Source of the DNA: G965233625 sp965233625
GTDB taxonomy: Bacteria > Planctomycetota > Planctomycetia > Pirellulales > Pirellulaceae
NCBI GenBank assembly: GCA_965233625.1
Contig: OZ247499.1
Location: forward strand, 5,828,001 to 5,892,000
DNA length: 64,000 nt
Reading direction: 5' to 3'
The translations under genes were made by a program, and so were the position numbers. The notes below the pieces were generated by a model. That model was given only the letters and a program-made list of their open reading frames with translations, was not told the DNA's origin and searched no databases. This document shows positions 26,943 to 36,916 of the stretch, in pieces (within the stretch, counting starts at the first letter, position 1; the number at the start of each line of letters is the position of its first letter).

Positions 26943-29327
26943 TCAGTCTTTGTAGAACCAGTTGGCCAGCAGGTGTTCTAGCCCCATCATCACGGCCAGC
27001 ATCAGGATGAGGTACGGATAGAACTGGCGGCCCACGCGGGCATCGCCTTGTTTACGCTGAATGTCTTCGCGGTCGCGGGCAAGCTGATAGGCGCCGGCGG
27101 TGAAGAGTTCGTCCAGGCGGTCTGTGCCCGCACGTTCCAGGTCCGTCGCTGCCGCGGGTAGATTCACGCTGAAGCCGCGCACGACGGCGCCTTTGCCATC
27201 GGCCCGCTGCCCCTTCAGGCGGTAGGCGCCCAGGCTCTCTGTGAACGAGATCGTCAGGCGGCCATCGCCCGGCTTCTCTTCCCGCGGCTTCTCACCCGGT
27301 GCAAACAGTGTGTAGGCAGCCGGGTCGCGTGCCGGGTCGTTCTTCAGAACGGCGGCCTGACCCGCGCGGTAATTCAGGGCAGAGCGTCCGCCGGCAACCA
27401 GGTTGGCCGTCACTTCGTTAATCACCACGAAGTAAGGCCACGGATTCTCCGCCGTCGGCAGTTCATTCCACGGCGAACGTCCGCCGCGCCTGTACAACGG
27501 GTCCGAGACGGGCGTCGTCATCGTAATCACCTGCCCCTGGCCGATCTTCTGCTGCAACAGGGCGGGGCGGTTGTTGGAATAACGGATTACGACTTCCGCC
27601 GTAGGATCAACGGTTGTCAGGTTCCAGTGCCGGAAGACGGGAAAGTTCCGCCACGGCACGGTGGTTGCCACGGGCCGTAACGGCGCCAGCAGCGGATGCT
27701 GATAACTCCGCGGGGCCAGGTGCAACTCGCCGCTTGCATTCCGCCACGGCAGACTGCCGAGCCGCCCCGGTAACAGACGCTGTGCCGCCTCCTGATTGAA
27801 TGTCTCGACAGCCGAAGCGTTGTGCCCCAGGAAGATCGCCAATGCGCCGCCTTGTTCGGTATAGGTGGTCAGCAGTTCCCATTCGCCGGGGGTCAGCGGC
27901 GCCGGGTCGAGCAGCATCACGGCAGAGAATTCCTGCAGGTTGTAGTTCGCCAGTTTGTTCTGCGGCGTGGTGGTGACGCGGTACTGTGCCTGCTCGGATG
28001 CGCGGAATTCATACGGCGCGATGGCTTCGGTCAGGAACGACGTTTCCACCGCTTCCGGCGCCGCCACCAGCACGGGCCAGGCTTGCCGCGCTTCGATGGT
28101 GAAATGCCTGACGTTGTCCGCCATCAGGCCGTCTTCGCGGGTGATTTTGATGCGGCCGAAGTTCACGCCTTGTGCGAATTTCACACCGGGAAACTTCACC
28201 CGTTGCGAGTCGCCCGGCTTCAGTTCAATCGACTGTTGTGCGCGGCGGACGGCGGTAGGCAGTTTGCGTTTGCCATCTTCGTCCACTGGCAGCGTAGGGT
28301 CCTGCTCTTCCAGATACAGTTCCACATTGACCGTTCCGCCAAACCCTTGCGAAGCCACCGTCGTGCCGATATCCAGGGCGCCACTGGCCGCCACCGTCTG
28401 CTGCGGCAGTTCCAGATCTCCCAGGCCTACATTCACAGGTTCTTCGACACCGGTGTCGATCACGTACAGCAGCACGTCCGGCGCCCCTTTAAGCTCCAGC
28501 TTCAAGGCGCCAGAGCCTGCAACATCTGTCCACGCGGATTTTGTCAGGTCCGTAAAGATGTAAACTTCTTTGCGCTCCAGCACGCTGCTCTGCACCTTAC
28601 GGATCGCCCGCGCGACCACACCCGGCAGCGGCAGAGCTAGGCTGTTGGTTTCCAGCCGCTCCAGCGTGCTCTTGGCCGAGGCGCTGTCGATGGAAAAAGC
28701 CGGGTCGAGATTTCCCGCCGGAGCAATCGCCACCTCGCTGCCCGGCGGCAACTGGTCCAGCAACCAGGCCCCAATCTCTTGCGACTTCTGCAGCCGCGTG
28801 ACGTTCTCGTTCTTGTAGTTCATCCGCGGCGAATGATCGATCACCAGCACGGCAGCAACCGGCGCCTCCTGATCTCCGTAGCGGATCTCTCCGCCCGAAG
28901 TGAGCGTTCCCCACAGCATGCCGATAATGCCCACCAGCAACGCCGCCGTAATGGCGCCCAGTCCACCCATCGCCAGCGCGCTCTTCCGTTCGACCACGGC
29001 CACCGCCAGCAGCACGCCGCACAGCGCCAGCAGCACGCCCAGCATCGCGACGATTACCCAGTTAGCAATAAACGCCGAAGCGACACTCAAATTCGCCGTC
29101 GCCAGCGCCACCACCGCCAGCAGCACCGCCAGGCACCGCAACAACAGCAGCAACCAATGCCGCAGACGCAGCTGCCGGCGATTCGTTTCACGTCGCTGCT
29201 GCACAAACCGCAACGCCGGAAACACAAAATGCTTCGGCTTGCGACGCATGACCAGATGCAGAATCACCGGCGCTGCCGCGGCCAATCCGCCCAGCAGTAA
29301 GAGTGAAAGGTGAATTCCGCCGGTCAT
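26943..29327 (-). CDS. BatA/VWA-like membrane protein
   Basis: 794 aa. Begins with the BatA N-terminal helix region (LLLLGGLAAAAPVILHLVMRR then FPALRFVQQRRE), two to three more helices in residues ~55-140, a von Willebrand A-like domain starting VAAVLVIDHSPRMNY (MIDAS-like D.S), and a long region with a glutamine-amidotransferase-like or Ig-like shape (VMLLDPAPLTPGEWELLTTYTEQGGALAIFLG), ending in a C-terminal helix (FYPYLILMLAVMMGLEHLLANWFYKD). Such proteins usually sit with MoxR and DUF58 genes; those are absent here. Canonical VWA DxSxS is incomplete (DHSPR). Role in planctomycetes unknown. Confidence 0.88.
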   Translation of the reverse strand: MTGGIHLSLLLLGGLAAAAPVILHLVMRRKPKHFVFPALRFVQQRRETNRRQLRLRHWLLLLLRCLAVLLAVVALATANLSVASAFIANWVIVAMLGVLLALCGVLLAVAVVERKSALAMGGLGAITAALLVGIIGMLWGTLTSGGEIRYGDQEAPVAAVLVIDHSPRMNYKNENVTRLQKSQEIGAWLLDQLPPGSEVAIAPAGNLDPAFSIDSASAKSTLERLETNSLALPLPGVVARAIRKVQSSVLERKEVYIFTDLTKSAWTDVAGSGALKLELKGAPDVLLYVIDTGVEEPVNVGLGDLELPQQTVAASGALDIGTTVASQGFGGTVNVELYLEEQDPTLPVDEDGKRKLPTAVRRAQQSIELKPGDSQRVKFPGVKFAQGVNFGRIKITREDGLMADNVRHFTIEARQAWPVLVAAPEAVETSFLTEAIAPYEFRASEQAQYRVTTTPQNKLANYNLQEFSAVMLLDPAPLTPGEWELLTTYTEQGGALAIFLGHNASAVETFNQEAAQRLLPGRLGSLPWRNASGELHLAPRSYQHPLLAPLRPVATTVPWRNFPVFRHWNLTTVDPTAEVVIRYSNNRPALLQQKIGQGQVITMTTPVSDPLYRRGGRSPWNELPTAENPWPYFVVINEVTANLVAGGRSALNYRAGQAAVLKNDPARDPAAYTLFAPGEKPREEKPGDGRLTISFTESLGAYRLKGQRADGKGAVVRGFSVNLPAAATDLERAGTDRLDELFTAGAYQLARDREDIQRKQGDARVGRQFYPYLILMLAVMMGLEHLLANWFYKD

Positions 29328-29553
29328 GCATCACTTCCCTGTTGCGTCCGCTCCGCGCCCCTCATCACGATTGTAACGGATGCCTGTTTTACGGGCGACG
29401 GGAGCAACTTCACAACATTTGGACGGAGCATACGCCAACACGCGCCTTCGTATTAACTTAAAGGCGCGAAGACATGTGATTTCTCTTGTTCGATATTGTA
29501 GGATCGTCAGATACGTTACCGTCAAATAACTGTGTAACCCGGGGAAGTCAAAG

Positions 29554-31857
29554 ATGGAAAAGACACGGCGATTATTTATTAGCGTGATCGTGGCTATCGC
29601 GGTTGTCATCGTCGGCTGTTCTGACGTTAACTCATCACCCAAAAAGTCGACGGTGGCGTTTCAGGCGGGACAGATCAGCCTACTGAAACGGGATGCTCAG
29701 GTTACACTCGCCGATGGATCGCAAAGGCAGGTTGGTCGTGGTCAGCTTGTCAAAGTTGTGCAGGTCAGCAATGACAACTATGCGGTAAAAACAGATACGT
29801 TTGTAGGCAAGCTGCCACAAGCTTCGCTATTCACAATCGACGAGATAACAGAAAACGCGAAGGAATGGGTTCGCCGTGCCCGGTCACGCGAAACAGGTGT
29901 TCCGCCGGAAGCCGTAGTGTTCTCGATTTACAGTAACAGCTTGCCAGTTGAAGACGCCATCCGTCTGCTACCGGAGAATCTTGCTAAGCCAATTCAGAGT
30001 AAGCAGCAGTTCTACGGCGAGCTACGAAAAGCAATTGATGCAGCCAATCACTTCGAAGAACGACCGGGAAGCAAGAGGAAGACGGACGCCCCGGACGGCG
30101 TGTTTCGCGAGGCTGTTATCGCCAGCTTATTTGAGCCGGATGAAGCAAACCAGAAGATGAGTCAATCCAAAGATCAGGGCGTGGAGAAATCAACTCACCA
30201 CGCCAGGGTTGCACTCGTAAAGCTCGTTTCTTGCGATTCTGCACACGAAACCATCAGGAAGCTGGAAGCGATTCAGGAGCAAGTATCGAAAGCTGTCTCT
30301 CTTGATGCTCACAACACTCTTGCCTTGACTGTCGGAGCGGTCGCGTATGCAAAAGCGGCTGAAGTTCGCTTGTATCAAGCAGCTTTCCAGAAGAAGAATG
30401 GAAAGCCAGAACTCGCTGAAACAATCAAGCAAGCCCGGGAATTCGTCAATGGGGGTTGGGCTTTATACGAGAAAGCAATCTTACAGGACAAATTTAACGT
30501 CGTAATCGCAGAGTTGGGAATTGTCCTCAAATATCGTCAGTGGCAGCTCAAACACGAATTGGACTTGAAGGACGTAGACAGTCCGGCTGCTTTAGACATT
30601 TACAACGAGGCGATGAAGTGGCTGCAGGTCCGGCCATTTCATCGCGGATTGCTGAATATAGGCGCGAAACTAGAGACGGCGGCAATGCGCGAAAGTGAGC
30701 AGTCTGAACAACAGAAAAACTCCAATATGTTCAGGGGTAATATGGCGCAAGTCGTTGAACTGGCGGACAAAATCGATTCTGTAAGACGGTTTCCAGTGCT
30801 TCCAGGAAAAATTACGGATGGCAACGAAGTGATTCGATTTCTTTCCGGCTCTGGTGACCTCTGCGTCATTCCAAGGCCAATATTCCTGGATGGAATGTAT
30901 GGAAAAAACGGGCTGTTCGTATACGCTGATGAGTTTTCAGGGCCAGATGAGTTTACCGTTCCCATAGTAGAGAAGGGTCTCACGGTTATCGACCAACATC
31001 CCTGGCCAATTATGTTTTTTACATGGCAACTGAAACATCTCACAGCGGATTTGCGAGCGATTGATTCAGAGAGGTATGCCGTTTTTCATCGGTACACAAA
31101 CCGCCCAGCACTGTGGATGCTCGTCGTCAAGGAACACTTGTCACAGAAAAAAAACAACACAGGGCCGGGGCTCGACTTCTCGTATTGCCGGAGACTAAGT
31201 GACGAGGAAAAGCAGGAACGCAAGAAGTCTTACGAGCAACGGTGGGAAGAAGCGAAGCGAGTCTATAAGATCCTGGCCATTCAAGCGAGGGAAAATGGAA
31301 CTCCGCCCCCCCCGTTACCAAATCCGAACAACCTTCCGCTAGAAGATACGCGAGGTTTTGGGGAGCGACTATACGAAAATGGTTCTAAATTTCATCGCTT
31401 TACATTAGCGCGTATGGGGTATCATCCTCCATCTAAACCGAAGGTTACGGCGGAACAGCTCAAAGGGCTTTCTGCTGCAGCAACGGATCAAATACTCGAA
31501 GTCTGGGAGGAAATCGCACAGGCGTTCCGGGAGTCAAAAGCGGCTAGAATCAAACAGCCATCACCCCAGGAGATTCAAAGATACCAAGCCAGAATTAGCA
31601 AGCTTCGCACCTACATAAAGACAGATCCTTTTTTTGCGGACGATTACCGCATTCTCATTCAGACAACCGTCGACCCGCGGGTGAGGTTCAGGCAAGGCGT
31701 GAATTTTCTTAGGCAGGAGCGTGTGAGGCTTTCTCAACTTTTGCGAAAGAAAATTGCTGAGTACACGCTCGCGTCTTCTTTGTTTGCTGACAGTGATCGG
31801 GAACGGATCAAGTCTTATTTGAAAGAGCTAGGTGAGGAATTCCCGGAACTGCGTTAA
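29554..31857 (+). CDS. Large putative lipoprotein
   Basis: 767 aa. Signal sequence MEKTRRLFISVIVAIAVVIV ends in a lipobox (IVGCS). After a short SH3-like or beta-rich stretch (residues ~40-90, ISLLKRDAQVTLADGSQRQV) come long helical regions with TPR-like composition (residues ~200-300) and a basic C-terminal helical part. No enzyme motif seen. Codon use looks less GC-biased than neighbours (more A/T at third positions), suggesting a different history. GGGGAAG lies 10 bases before the ATG. Confidence 0.75.
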   Translation: MEKTRRLFISVIVAIAVVIVGCSDVNSSPKKSTVAFQAGQISLLKRDAQVTLADGSQRQVGRGQLVKVVQVSNDNYAVKTDTFVGKLPQASLFTIDEITENAKEWVRRARSRETGVPPEAVVFSIYSNSLPVEDAIRLLPENLAKPIQSKQQFYGELRKAIDAANHFEERPGSKRKTDAPDGVFREAVIASLFEPDEANQKMSQSKDQGVEKSTHHARVALVKLVSCDSAHETIRKLEAIQEQVSKAVSLDAHNTLALTVGAVAYAKAAEVRLYQAAFQKKNGKPELAETIKQAREFVNGGWALYEKAILQDKFNVVIAELGIVLKYRQWQLKHELDLKDVDSPAALDIYNEAMKWLQVRPFHRGLLNIGAKLETAAMRESEQSEQQKNSNMFRGNMAQVVELADKIDSVRRFPVLPGKITDGNEVIRFLSGSGDLCVIPRPIFLDGMYGKNGLFVYADEFSGPDEFTVPIVEKGLTVIDQHPWPIMFFTWQLKHLTADLRAIDSERYAVFHRYTNRPALWMLVVKEHLSQKKNNTGPGLDFSYCRRLSDEEKQERKKSYEQRWEEAKRVYKILAIQARENGTPPPPLPNPNNLPLEDTRGFGERLYENGSKFHRFTLARMGYHPPSKPKVTAEQLKGLSAAATDQILEVWEEIAQAFRESKAARIKQPSPQEIQRYQARISKLRTYIKTDPFFADDYRILIQTTVDPRVRFRQGVNFLRQERVRLSQLLRKKIAEYTLASSLFADSDRERIKSYLKELGEEFPELR

Positions 31858-32053
31858 GACCCACGAAAAGGGCGGCACTACTTAACGACACCTACGGGCG
31901 ACGGGCCCTGTTTCCTGGCATTCACGAAGCTGCATGCAGGTTTTTAGGCGATTTTATGCGCTGAGCGCGCCTTGTTTGTGCAAGATCGGGGGTTGGACAC
32001 TTCCTACCATAGAGTAGACACACTGCCACCATCTCTAGCTTGTGAGTTGTCCG

Positions 32054-35000
32054 ATGTTGCAGACGCCTACTCAAAATCGCGGAAGTCTCTGGGATACGCA
32101 AGAGTTGCCACAGCAGGCGGTTCAACTGGCGGCGGAAATCTGGCAGGCCGCCCGTAAGCGTGAGCAGCTTGTGGATCAGCAGAATGCCGAAAAGGTCTCG
32201 GCGTTGATCGACGACCCGGCTGCCAAGCAGTTTACGCTGACCATGGTCGATGAGATTCTGCGCATCAAAGATAACCGCCGCGCGGCGCAGCAGCTCCGCA
32301 CCGTGCTGGAGCAGCATGGCGTGCCCGCCGGTTTCAACTTTGTCGACCGCGCACTGCTACGCGCCGGGGCCACCGCAGCGGGCCTTGCGCCGTCTCTGGT
32401 CATGCCTTTGATCCGCCAGAAAGTAAAGGCGGAATCCGGCCATGTGATCATTTCCGCGGAACCGGAAAATCTCAACGCCTATCAGCAGCAGCGGCAGGAA
32501 GCCGGCTGGCGTGTGAACCTCAACCTACTGGGCGAAGCCGTGCTTGGCAGTCATGAAGCCGGCCGCCGGATGGAGGCTTATCTGCAGCGGCTGAGTGAGC
32601 CGGAGGTGCATTACGTTTCGGTCAAGTTTTCCTCCATCTACAGCCACATCAGCCTGACGGGATATCAGCAGACGCTGGAAGCATTGCAGGACCGCCTGCG
32701 GACGCTCTACCGGGCGGCGATTGAACATGGCGGCGCCACGCCGAAGTTCATCAATCTGGACATGGAGGAATACCGCGATCTGCAACTGACGGTCGACGTT
32801 TTCCAGTCCGTCCTGGACGAGCCGGAATTTGAACAACTCAGCGCGGGCATTGTGCTGCAAGCATACCTGCCCGATTCGTACAACGTGCTGCGGTCGTTAA
32901 CGCAGTGGGCCATCGAGCGCCGGAAACGGGGCGGCGCCGATATCAAAATCCGGCTGGTCAAAGGCGCCAACCTGGCGATGGAAAAGGTGGAAGCCTCTTT
33001 GCAGGGCTGGCCCCAGGCGCCGTATCAGACCAAGCTCGAAACCGATGCCAATTACAAACGCATGCTTCACTACGCGCTGGAGCCTGAACACACGCAAGCC
33101 GTCCGCATCGGTGTTGCCAGCCACAACGTGTTTGATATCTCGCTGGCTCTGTTGCTTTCGCAGCAGCGCGGCGTTGCCGACCGCGTTGAGTTTGAAATGC
33201 TTGAAGGCATGGCCAATCCTGAAGCACGCGAAATACGCCACCGCACGGGCGATCTACTCGTTTACGCACCCGTGTGCTTCGACGCAGAATTCGATTCCGC
33301 CGTGGCGTATCTCGTCCGCAGATTCGATGAGAATACGCAGCCCGGCAGCTTCCTGCGATCTTCCTTCGGGCTGAAGGTCGGCTCGGAAGCCTGGCAGGAG
33401 CAGGCGCAGATGTTCCTCGACGCCTGTGAACTTTCGCACAGCCCGCAACTGCTTGCCGCGCCTGCCCGCCAGCAGAACCGCGCCACGGACAAAGCATCGC
33501 CGCCGGATGATGCACTGCCCTTTGAAAACGCACCCAACACGGACTTCTCGCTGGCCGCCAATCGCAAATGGCTGACGAACCTGGTGGCGCAGTACAAGAG
33601 CCGCACCTTTGGTGTGCTGCCGGTGCAGGTGGCGGGTGAAGAAGAAACCACCGGCCAGCTTTGCCAGGGCCACGATCCTTCCCGCCCCGGCCACCCGCTC
33701 TATCAGTATTCCAACGGCGATGCCGCTCACGTCGAAAAAGCGTTGTCCACAGCCACGGCATCGCAGCCGGGCTGGGAAGCATTAGGCTTTCAGCAGCGGG
33801 CGACGATCCTCCGCCAGTTCGCCGCGGTCTGCGAGAACCAGCGGGGCGATTCGATCGGTGTGATGATGGCCGATGCAGGCAAAGCCGCTATCGAGGCCGA
33901 CACCGAAATTAGTGAGGCCGTGGACTTCGCCAATTACTACAGCCGCGCGTTTGATGATGAACGCTGGTTCGACGGCTCGTCATCCAACGCGGCAGGTGTG
34001 GTCGTTGTAACGCCGCCGTGGAATTTTCCGTACGCCATTCCCGCTGGCGGCTGCCTGGCGGCGTTGATGGCGGGCAACACGGTGATCCTGAAACCAGCGC
34101 CCGAAAGTGTGCTCACGGCGTGGCATCTGGCCAAACAACTCTGGGAAGCGGGCGTACCCAAAGACGTGCTGCAATTCCTGCCGCTGGAAGATGGCGAAAA
34201 CGGTCAGGCTTTGATCAGTGACCCGCGGGTCAGCATCGTGGTTCTCACCGGCGCCTATTCCACGGCGCAACTGTTCAAATCGTGGCGCCCGGAGATGAAG
34301 CTGTATGCCGAAACGAGCGGTAAGAACAGCCTGATCATTACCGCGGCCGCCGACCTGGATATGGCCGTGAAAGATCTGGTCCGCGGCGCCTTCGGGCACG
34401 CCGGGCAGAAGTGTTCTGCAACCAGCCTCGCGCTGGTGCAGCGCAGCGTGTACGAAAGCCCGCAGTTCCGCAACCAGCTGAAAGACGCCGCCAGCAGCCT
34501 CAGCGTTGGCCCGGCGTGGGACCTGCAGGTGGATGTTACGCCGCTGATCCGACCGCCGCACGAAGCGCTGCACCGCGGCCTGACGACCTTAGACGACGGC
34601 GAAACATGGCTGCTTGAGCCGCAGAATGTTGACGGTAATCCATGCCTGTGGAGCCCTGGCATCCGCCTGGGTGTGAAGCTCGGCAGCTGGTATCACCGCA
34701 CCGAATGTTTCGGCCCCGTGCTGGGCGTGATTCCGTTCGACACACTAGACGAAGCAATACGGATTCAGAACGATAACGAGTTCGGGCTGACCGGCGGCAT
34801 TCATTCTTTGGACGAAGAAGAAACAGGCCGCTGGCGCGAAGCCGTCGAGGTGGGCAACGCTTACATCAACCGCTCGACCACCGGCGCCATTGTGCAGCGG
34901 CAACCGTTCGGCGGCTGGAAGCATTCCTCCGTCGGCCCCGGTGTGAAGGCGGGCGGTCCGAATTACGTGCCTGCCTTCCGCAACTGGTCCACGACGGGGC

Positions 35001-35605
35001 TGCCCAAGCTTTCGGCGTCGCTCCCGGATTCGCTTGCCCGCCGCGTTGCGGAACTTGCGCAGTTGTTGCCTTCGGATGAAGAGCAGCAGTTGTTCCGGGC
35101 GGCAGCCGCAAGCTACACGTACTGGTGGCGGCAGCATTTCTCGCAGGAGCACGATCCGTCGGACCTGCACGGCGAGACCAACTTCTTCCGCTATCGACCA
35201 TTGAAGTTCCACTGCGCGCGAGTGACAGATCCAGGTCACCAGTTGATGGACGTGCTGCTGTGCGTGGTCGCTTCGCACCTGACCAGCGTGCCGTTGCACA
35301 TCAGCGCCGGGCAGCCGTTGCCGTGGCTGACGAAGATCGACCGCATCTCCCGCATGGATGTTCATACCGAAACGGGCAAGCAGATGATGAAGCGGCTGGC
35401 GGGCGGCAAAGACGGCGCCCTGCGGTTTTTCGACGCACCGGCCAATGCCAGCTTCCCGCAGTTGCCCACCGCCATGCGGCTGATCCAGACGCCCTGCATG
35501 CTGAACGGGCGGCTGGAATTGCAGCATTTCCTGCGGGAACAAGCCATTTCAGAGACCGTGCACCGCTATGGAAATCTCATGCAAAAAGTTTCTGAAAAAG
35601 AGTGA
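32054..35605 (+). CDS. putA: Bifunctional proline dehydrogenase / 1-pyrroline-5-carboxylate dehydrogenase
   Basis: About 1183 aa. Residues ~100-480 are the FAD-dependent PRODH barrel (NLNLLGEAVLG, VSVKFSSIYSHIS, DMEEYRDLQLT, LQAYLPDS, IKIRLVKGANLAMEK, GVASHNVFDIS). Residues ~560-1010 are the NAD-dependent aldehyde dehydrogenase (VVTPPWNFPYAIPAGG, KPAPES, catalytic Glu in YAETSGKNS, catalytic Cys in GHAGQKCSATS, QPFGGWKHSS). The enzyme oxidises proline to glutamate in two steps with channelled intermediate. No N-terminal ribbon-helix-helix DNA-binding domain is present, so it is not the autoregulatory PutA type. A GTG at 32042 is the alternative start; no ribosome site distinguishes them. Confidence 0.95.
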   Translation: MLQTPTQNRGSLWDTQELPQQAVQLAAEIWQAARKREQLVDQQNAEKVSALIDDPAAKQFTLTMVDEILRIKDNRRAAQQLRTVLEQHGVPAGFNFVDRALLRAGATAAGLAPSLVMPLIRQKVKAESGHVIISAEPENLNAYQQQRQEAGWRVNLNLLGEAVLGSHEAGRRMEAYLQRLSEPEVHYVSVKFSSIYSHISLTGYQQTLEALQDRLRTLYRAAIEHGGATPKFINLDMEEYRDLQLTVDVFQSVLDEPEFEQLSAGIVLQAYLPDSYNVLRSLTQWAIERRKRGGADIKIRLVKGANLAMEKVEASLQGWPQAPYQTKLETDANYKRMLHYALEPEHTQAVRIGVASHNVFDISLALLLSQQRGVADRVEFEMLEGMANPEAREIRHRTGDLLVYAPVCFDAEFDSAVAYLVRRFDENTQPGSFLRSSFGLKVGSEAWQEQAQMFLDACELSHSPQLLAAPARQQNRATDKASPPDDALPFENAPNTDFSLAANRKWLTNLVAQYKSRTFGVLPVQVAGEEETTGQLCQGHDPSRPGHPLYQYSNGDAAHVEKALSTATASQPGWEALGFQQRATILRQFAAVCENQRGDSIGVMMADAGKAAIEADTEISEAVDFANYYSRAFDDERWFDGSSSNAAGVVVVTPPWNFPYAIPAGGCLAALMAGNTVILKPAPESVLTAWHLAKQLWEAGVPKDVLQFLPLEDGENGQALISDPRVSIVVLTGAYSTAQLFKSWRPEMKLYAETSGKNSLIITAAADLDMAVKDLVRGAFGHAGQKCSATSLALVQRSVYESPQFRNQLKDAASSLSVGPAWDLQVDVTPLIRPPHEALHRGLTTLDDGETWLLEPQNVDGNPCLWSPGIRLGVKLGSWYHRTECFGPVLGVIPFDTLDEAIRIQNDNEFGLTGGIHSLDEEETGRWREAVEVGNAYINRSTTGAIVQRQPFGGWKHSSVGPGVKAGGPNYVPAFRNWSTTGLPKLSASLPDSLARRVAELAQLLPSDEEQQLFRAAAASYTYWWRQHFSQEHDPSDLHGETNFFRYRPLKFHCARVTDPGHQLMDVLLCVVASHLTSVPLHISAGQPLPWLTKIDRISRMDVHTETGKQMMKRLAGGKDGALRFFDAPANASFPQLPTAMRLIQTPCMLNGRLELQHFLREQAISETVHRYGNLMQKVSEKE

Positions 35606-35712
35606 GGGTTTAAGCAAGCTTCGCGCAAGGGGTTAGTACCGGCGGGACAAAACAGGTAGCAACGCCGCTATCGCCCGCCGGGTTAGACACCCTCTTTCAA
35701 GGAAACGAAGCT

Positions 35713-36153
35713 ATGAAATCGCTTGCTAAAATCGCCGTCGCCGCCGTCACCCTCGCCATGCTGATGACCGGTCTGGCTCTGGAAGCACAGGCCCAACCGC
35801 AACCTGCCACCTATCAGATGAGCATCCGCACGGGAGACCGCTCTGGCGCCGGAACAGATTCCAACATCTACGTCACCCTGTACGGCACGAAGGGCAAAAC
35901 CCGCGAGATCCGCCTGAACGGCTACATCAAGGGCGATGCCTTTGAACGCGGCGACCTGGACCATGTCCGCTTCGCTGCGGAAGACGTGGGCGACTTGAAG
36001 AGCATCCTCGTACGTAGCGACAATAAGTATCTCGGCTCCGCCTGGATGCTGGAATACATGGACGTGCGTAAACTGAACGAACGCAACAAACGCGCCATGT
36101 TCAGTCGCTGGCTCGAAACGGGCCAGCTTTCGGCCACGGCGCCGTTGCGGTAA
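35713..36153 (+). CDS. Secreted PLAT/LH2 domain protein
   Basis: 146 aa: signal peptide (MKSLAKIAVAAVTLAMLMT...AQA) followed by a single PLAT/LH2 beta-sandwich (YQMSIRTGDRSGAGTDSNIY, VTLYGTKG, FERGDLDHVRFAAEDVGDLKSI, WMLEYMDV). PLAT domains bind lipids, membranes or proteins, often with calcium; here it stands alone with no catalytic partner. AAGGA lies nine bases upstream of the ATG. A hairpin repeat (36176-36222) follows the stop and may serve as its terminator. Confidence 0.88.
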   Translation: MKSLAKIAVAAVTLAMLMTGLALEAQAQPQPATYQMSIRTGDRSGAGTDSNIYVTLYGTKGKTREIRLNGYIKGDAFERGDLDHVRFAAEDVGDLKSILVRSDNKYLGSAWMLEYMDVRKLNERNKRAMFSRWLETGQLSATAPLR

Positions 36154-36175
36154 AGCGAGGGCGGGAAAATTCAAC

Positions 36176-36222
36176 TTCACCAGCAGGCCGGAAATCGCAC
36201 TCCGGCCTGCTGCGTTTCTTGC
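36176..36222. repeat. Hairpin repeat, copy A
   Basis: An 11-bp perfect stem (36182-36192 with 36201-36211) within a longer element that recurs at 37462-37508: both have TTCAC, AGCAGGCCGGA, CGCACTCCGGC, TGCTGCGT and CTTGC in the same order. A short T-rich stretch follows, so it could terminate the PLAT gene. Confidence 0.8.
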
Positions 36223-36317
36223 CGGGGACATGCTTCCGGCGGCTTCAACGGTTGCTGATGTTGATGCGGTTTTTGATTCGCAAAAGCAGGCCGGGGTTAC
36301 AAGAGGCCAGCAGTGCA

Positions 36318-36758
36318 TTACGGTTCCGGCGGGGCAGCTCCAACGACTCGACGCCAAGCGTTGCGAATGCAGTGATACTGGTAGTGCTTGATGCGTTTCA
36401 TCAAATCGCGTGGCGGCGGAATTGGCGGGCATTCTTGAGTGATGAATTCCGTGACATCGTCGATGGAAGGAGCGACATCGAACTGCCGGCGTTGACGAGA
36501 GTGGTTGTCCGTTGGGGTGCCGATATGCGCCACAGCCCACCACCGCCAGTCAGGACGCGTTTCTGTTGAGCGACCAACAATACCAGACAGTATCCACCGG
36601 GGTGAAGCACCATCCGAATGCGTCCACACAAGGCACCAACCAGTGCGCCGGCGTCTGTGCGACGAGCGATACGACCAGTTGAGAATCTCATGAACGCCGT
36701 CCAGGCAAGTCGCGTCAACAATGTCACGGACGTTCCATTTCTTGGGCATCTTTGGCAT
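36318..36758 (-). CDS. Hypothetical protein
   Basis: 146 aa (or 143 from the second Met). Contains WVLSGIV-like strands and a WRWWAVAHIGTPT segment followed by a Pro-rich ECPPIPPPR stretch and a basic C-terminus. No family recognised and no clear ribosome site, so coding status is moderate. It lies between the two copies of the hairpin repeat with the next gene, as part of a run of minus-strand orphans. Confidence 0.45.
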   Translation of the reverse strand: MPKMPKKWNVRDIVDATCLDGVHEILNWSYRSSHRRRRTGWCLVWTHSDGASPRWILSGIVGRSTETRPDWRWWAVAHIGTPTDNHSRQRRQFDVAPSIDDVTEFITQECPPIPPPRDLMKRIKHYQYHCIRNAWRRVVGAAPPEP

Positions 36759-36916
36759 TGGATTAGACGAGGTCGCGTAACAGAAGGTATTACGACATCA
36801 CCCCTGCTGTCAGGAAACGGTTTGAATTACGAACATGTCTATCACCCCAGCAAAGCTTTACAAGAAACCGAGATGCTTCGGAGGCCGAGTGAAAAACCAT
36901 GTTGTGCAGCGCTGAA

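Noticed and set aside
27822..28640. Plus-strand frame opposite the BatA-like gene
   Set aside because: Antisense shadow with compositionally biased translation and no motif; the minus-strand gene has clear domains.
36401..36727. Alternative minus-strand frame overlapping the hypothetical gene at 36318-36758
   Set aside because: Translation is Leu/Arg/Gly-rich without structure; the other frame has better amino-acid composition.
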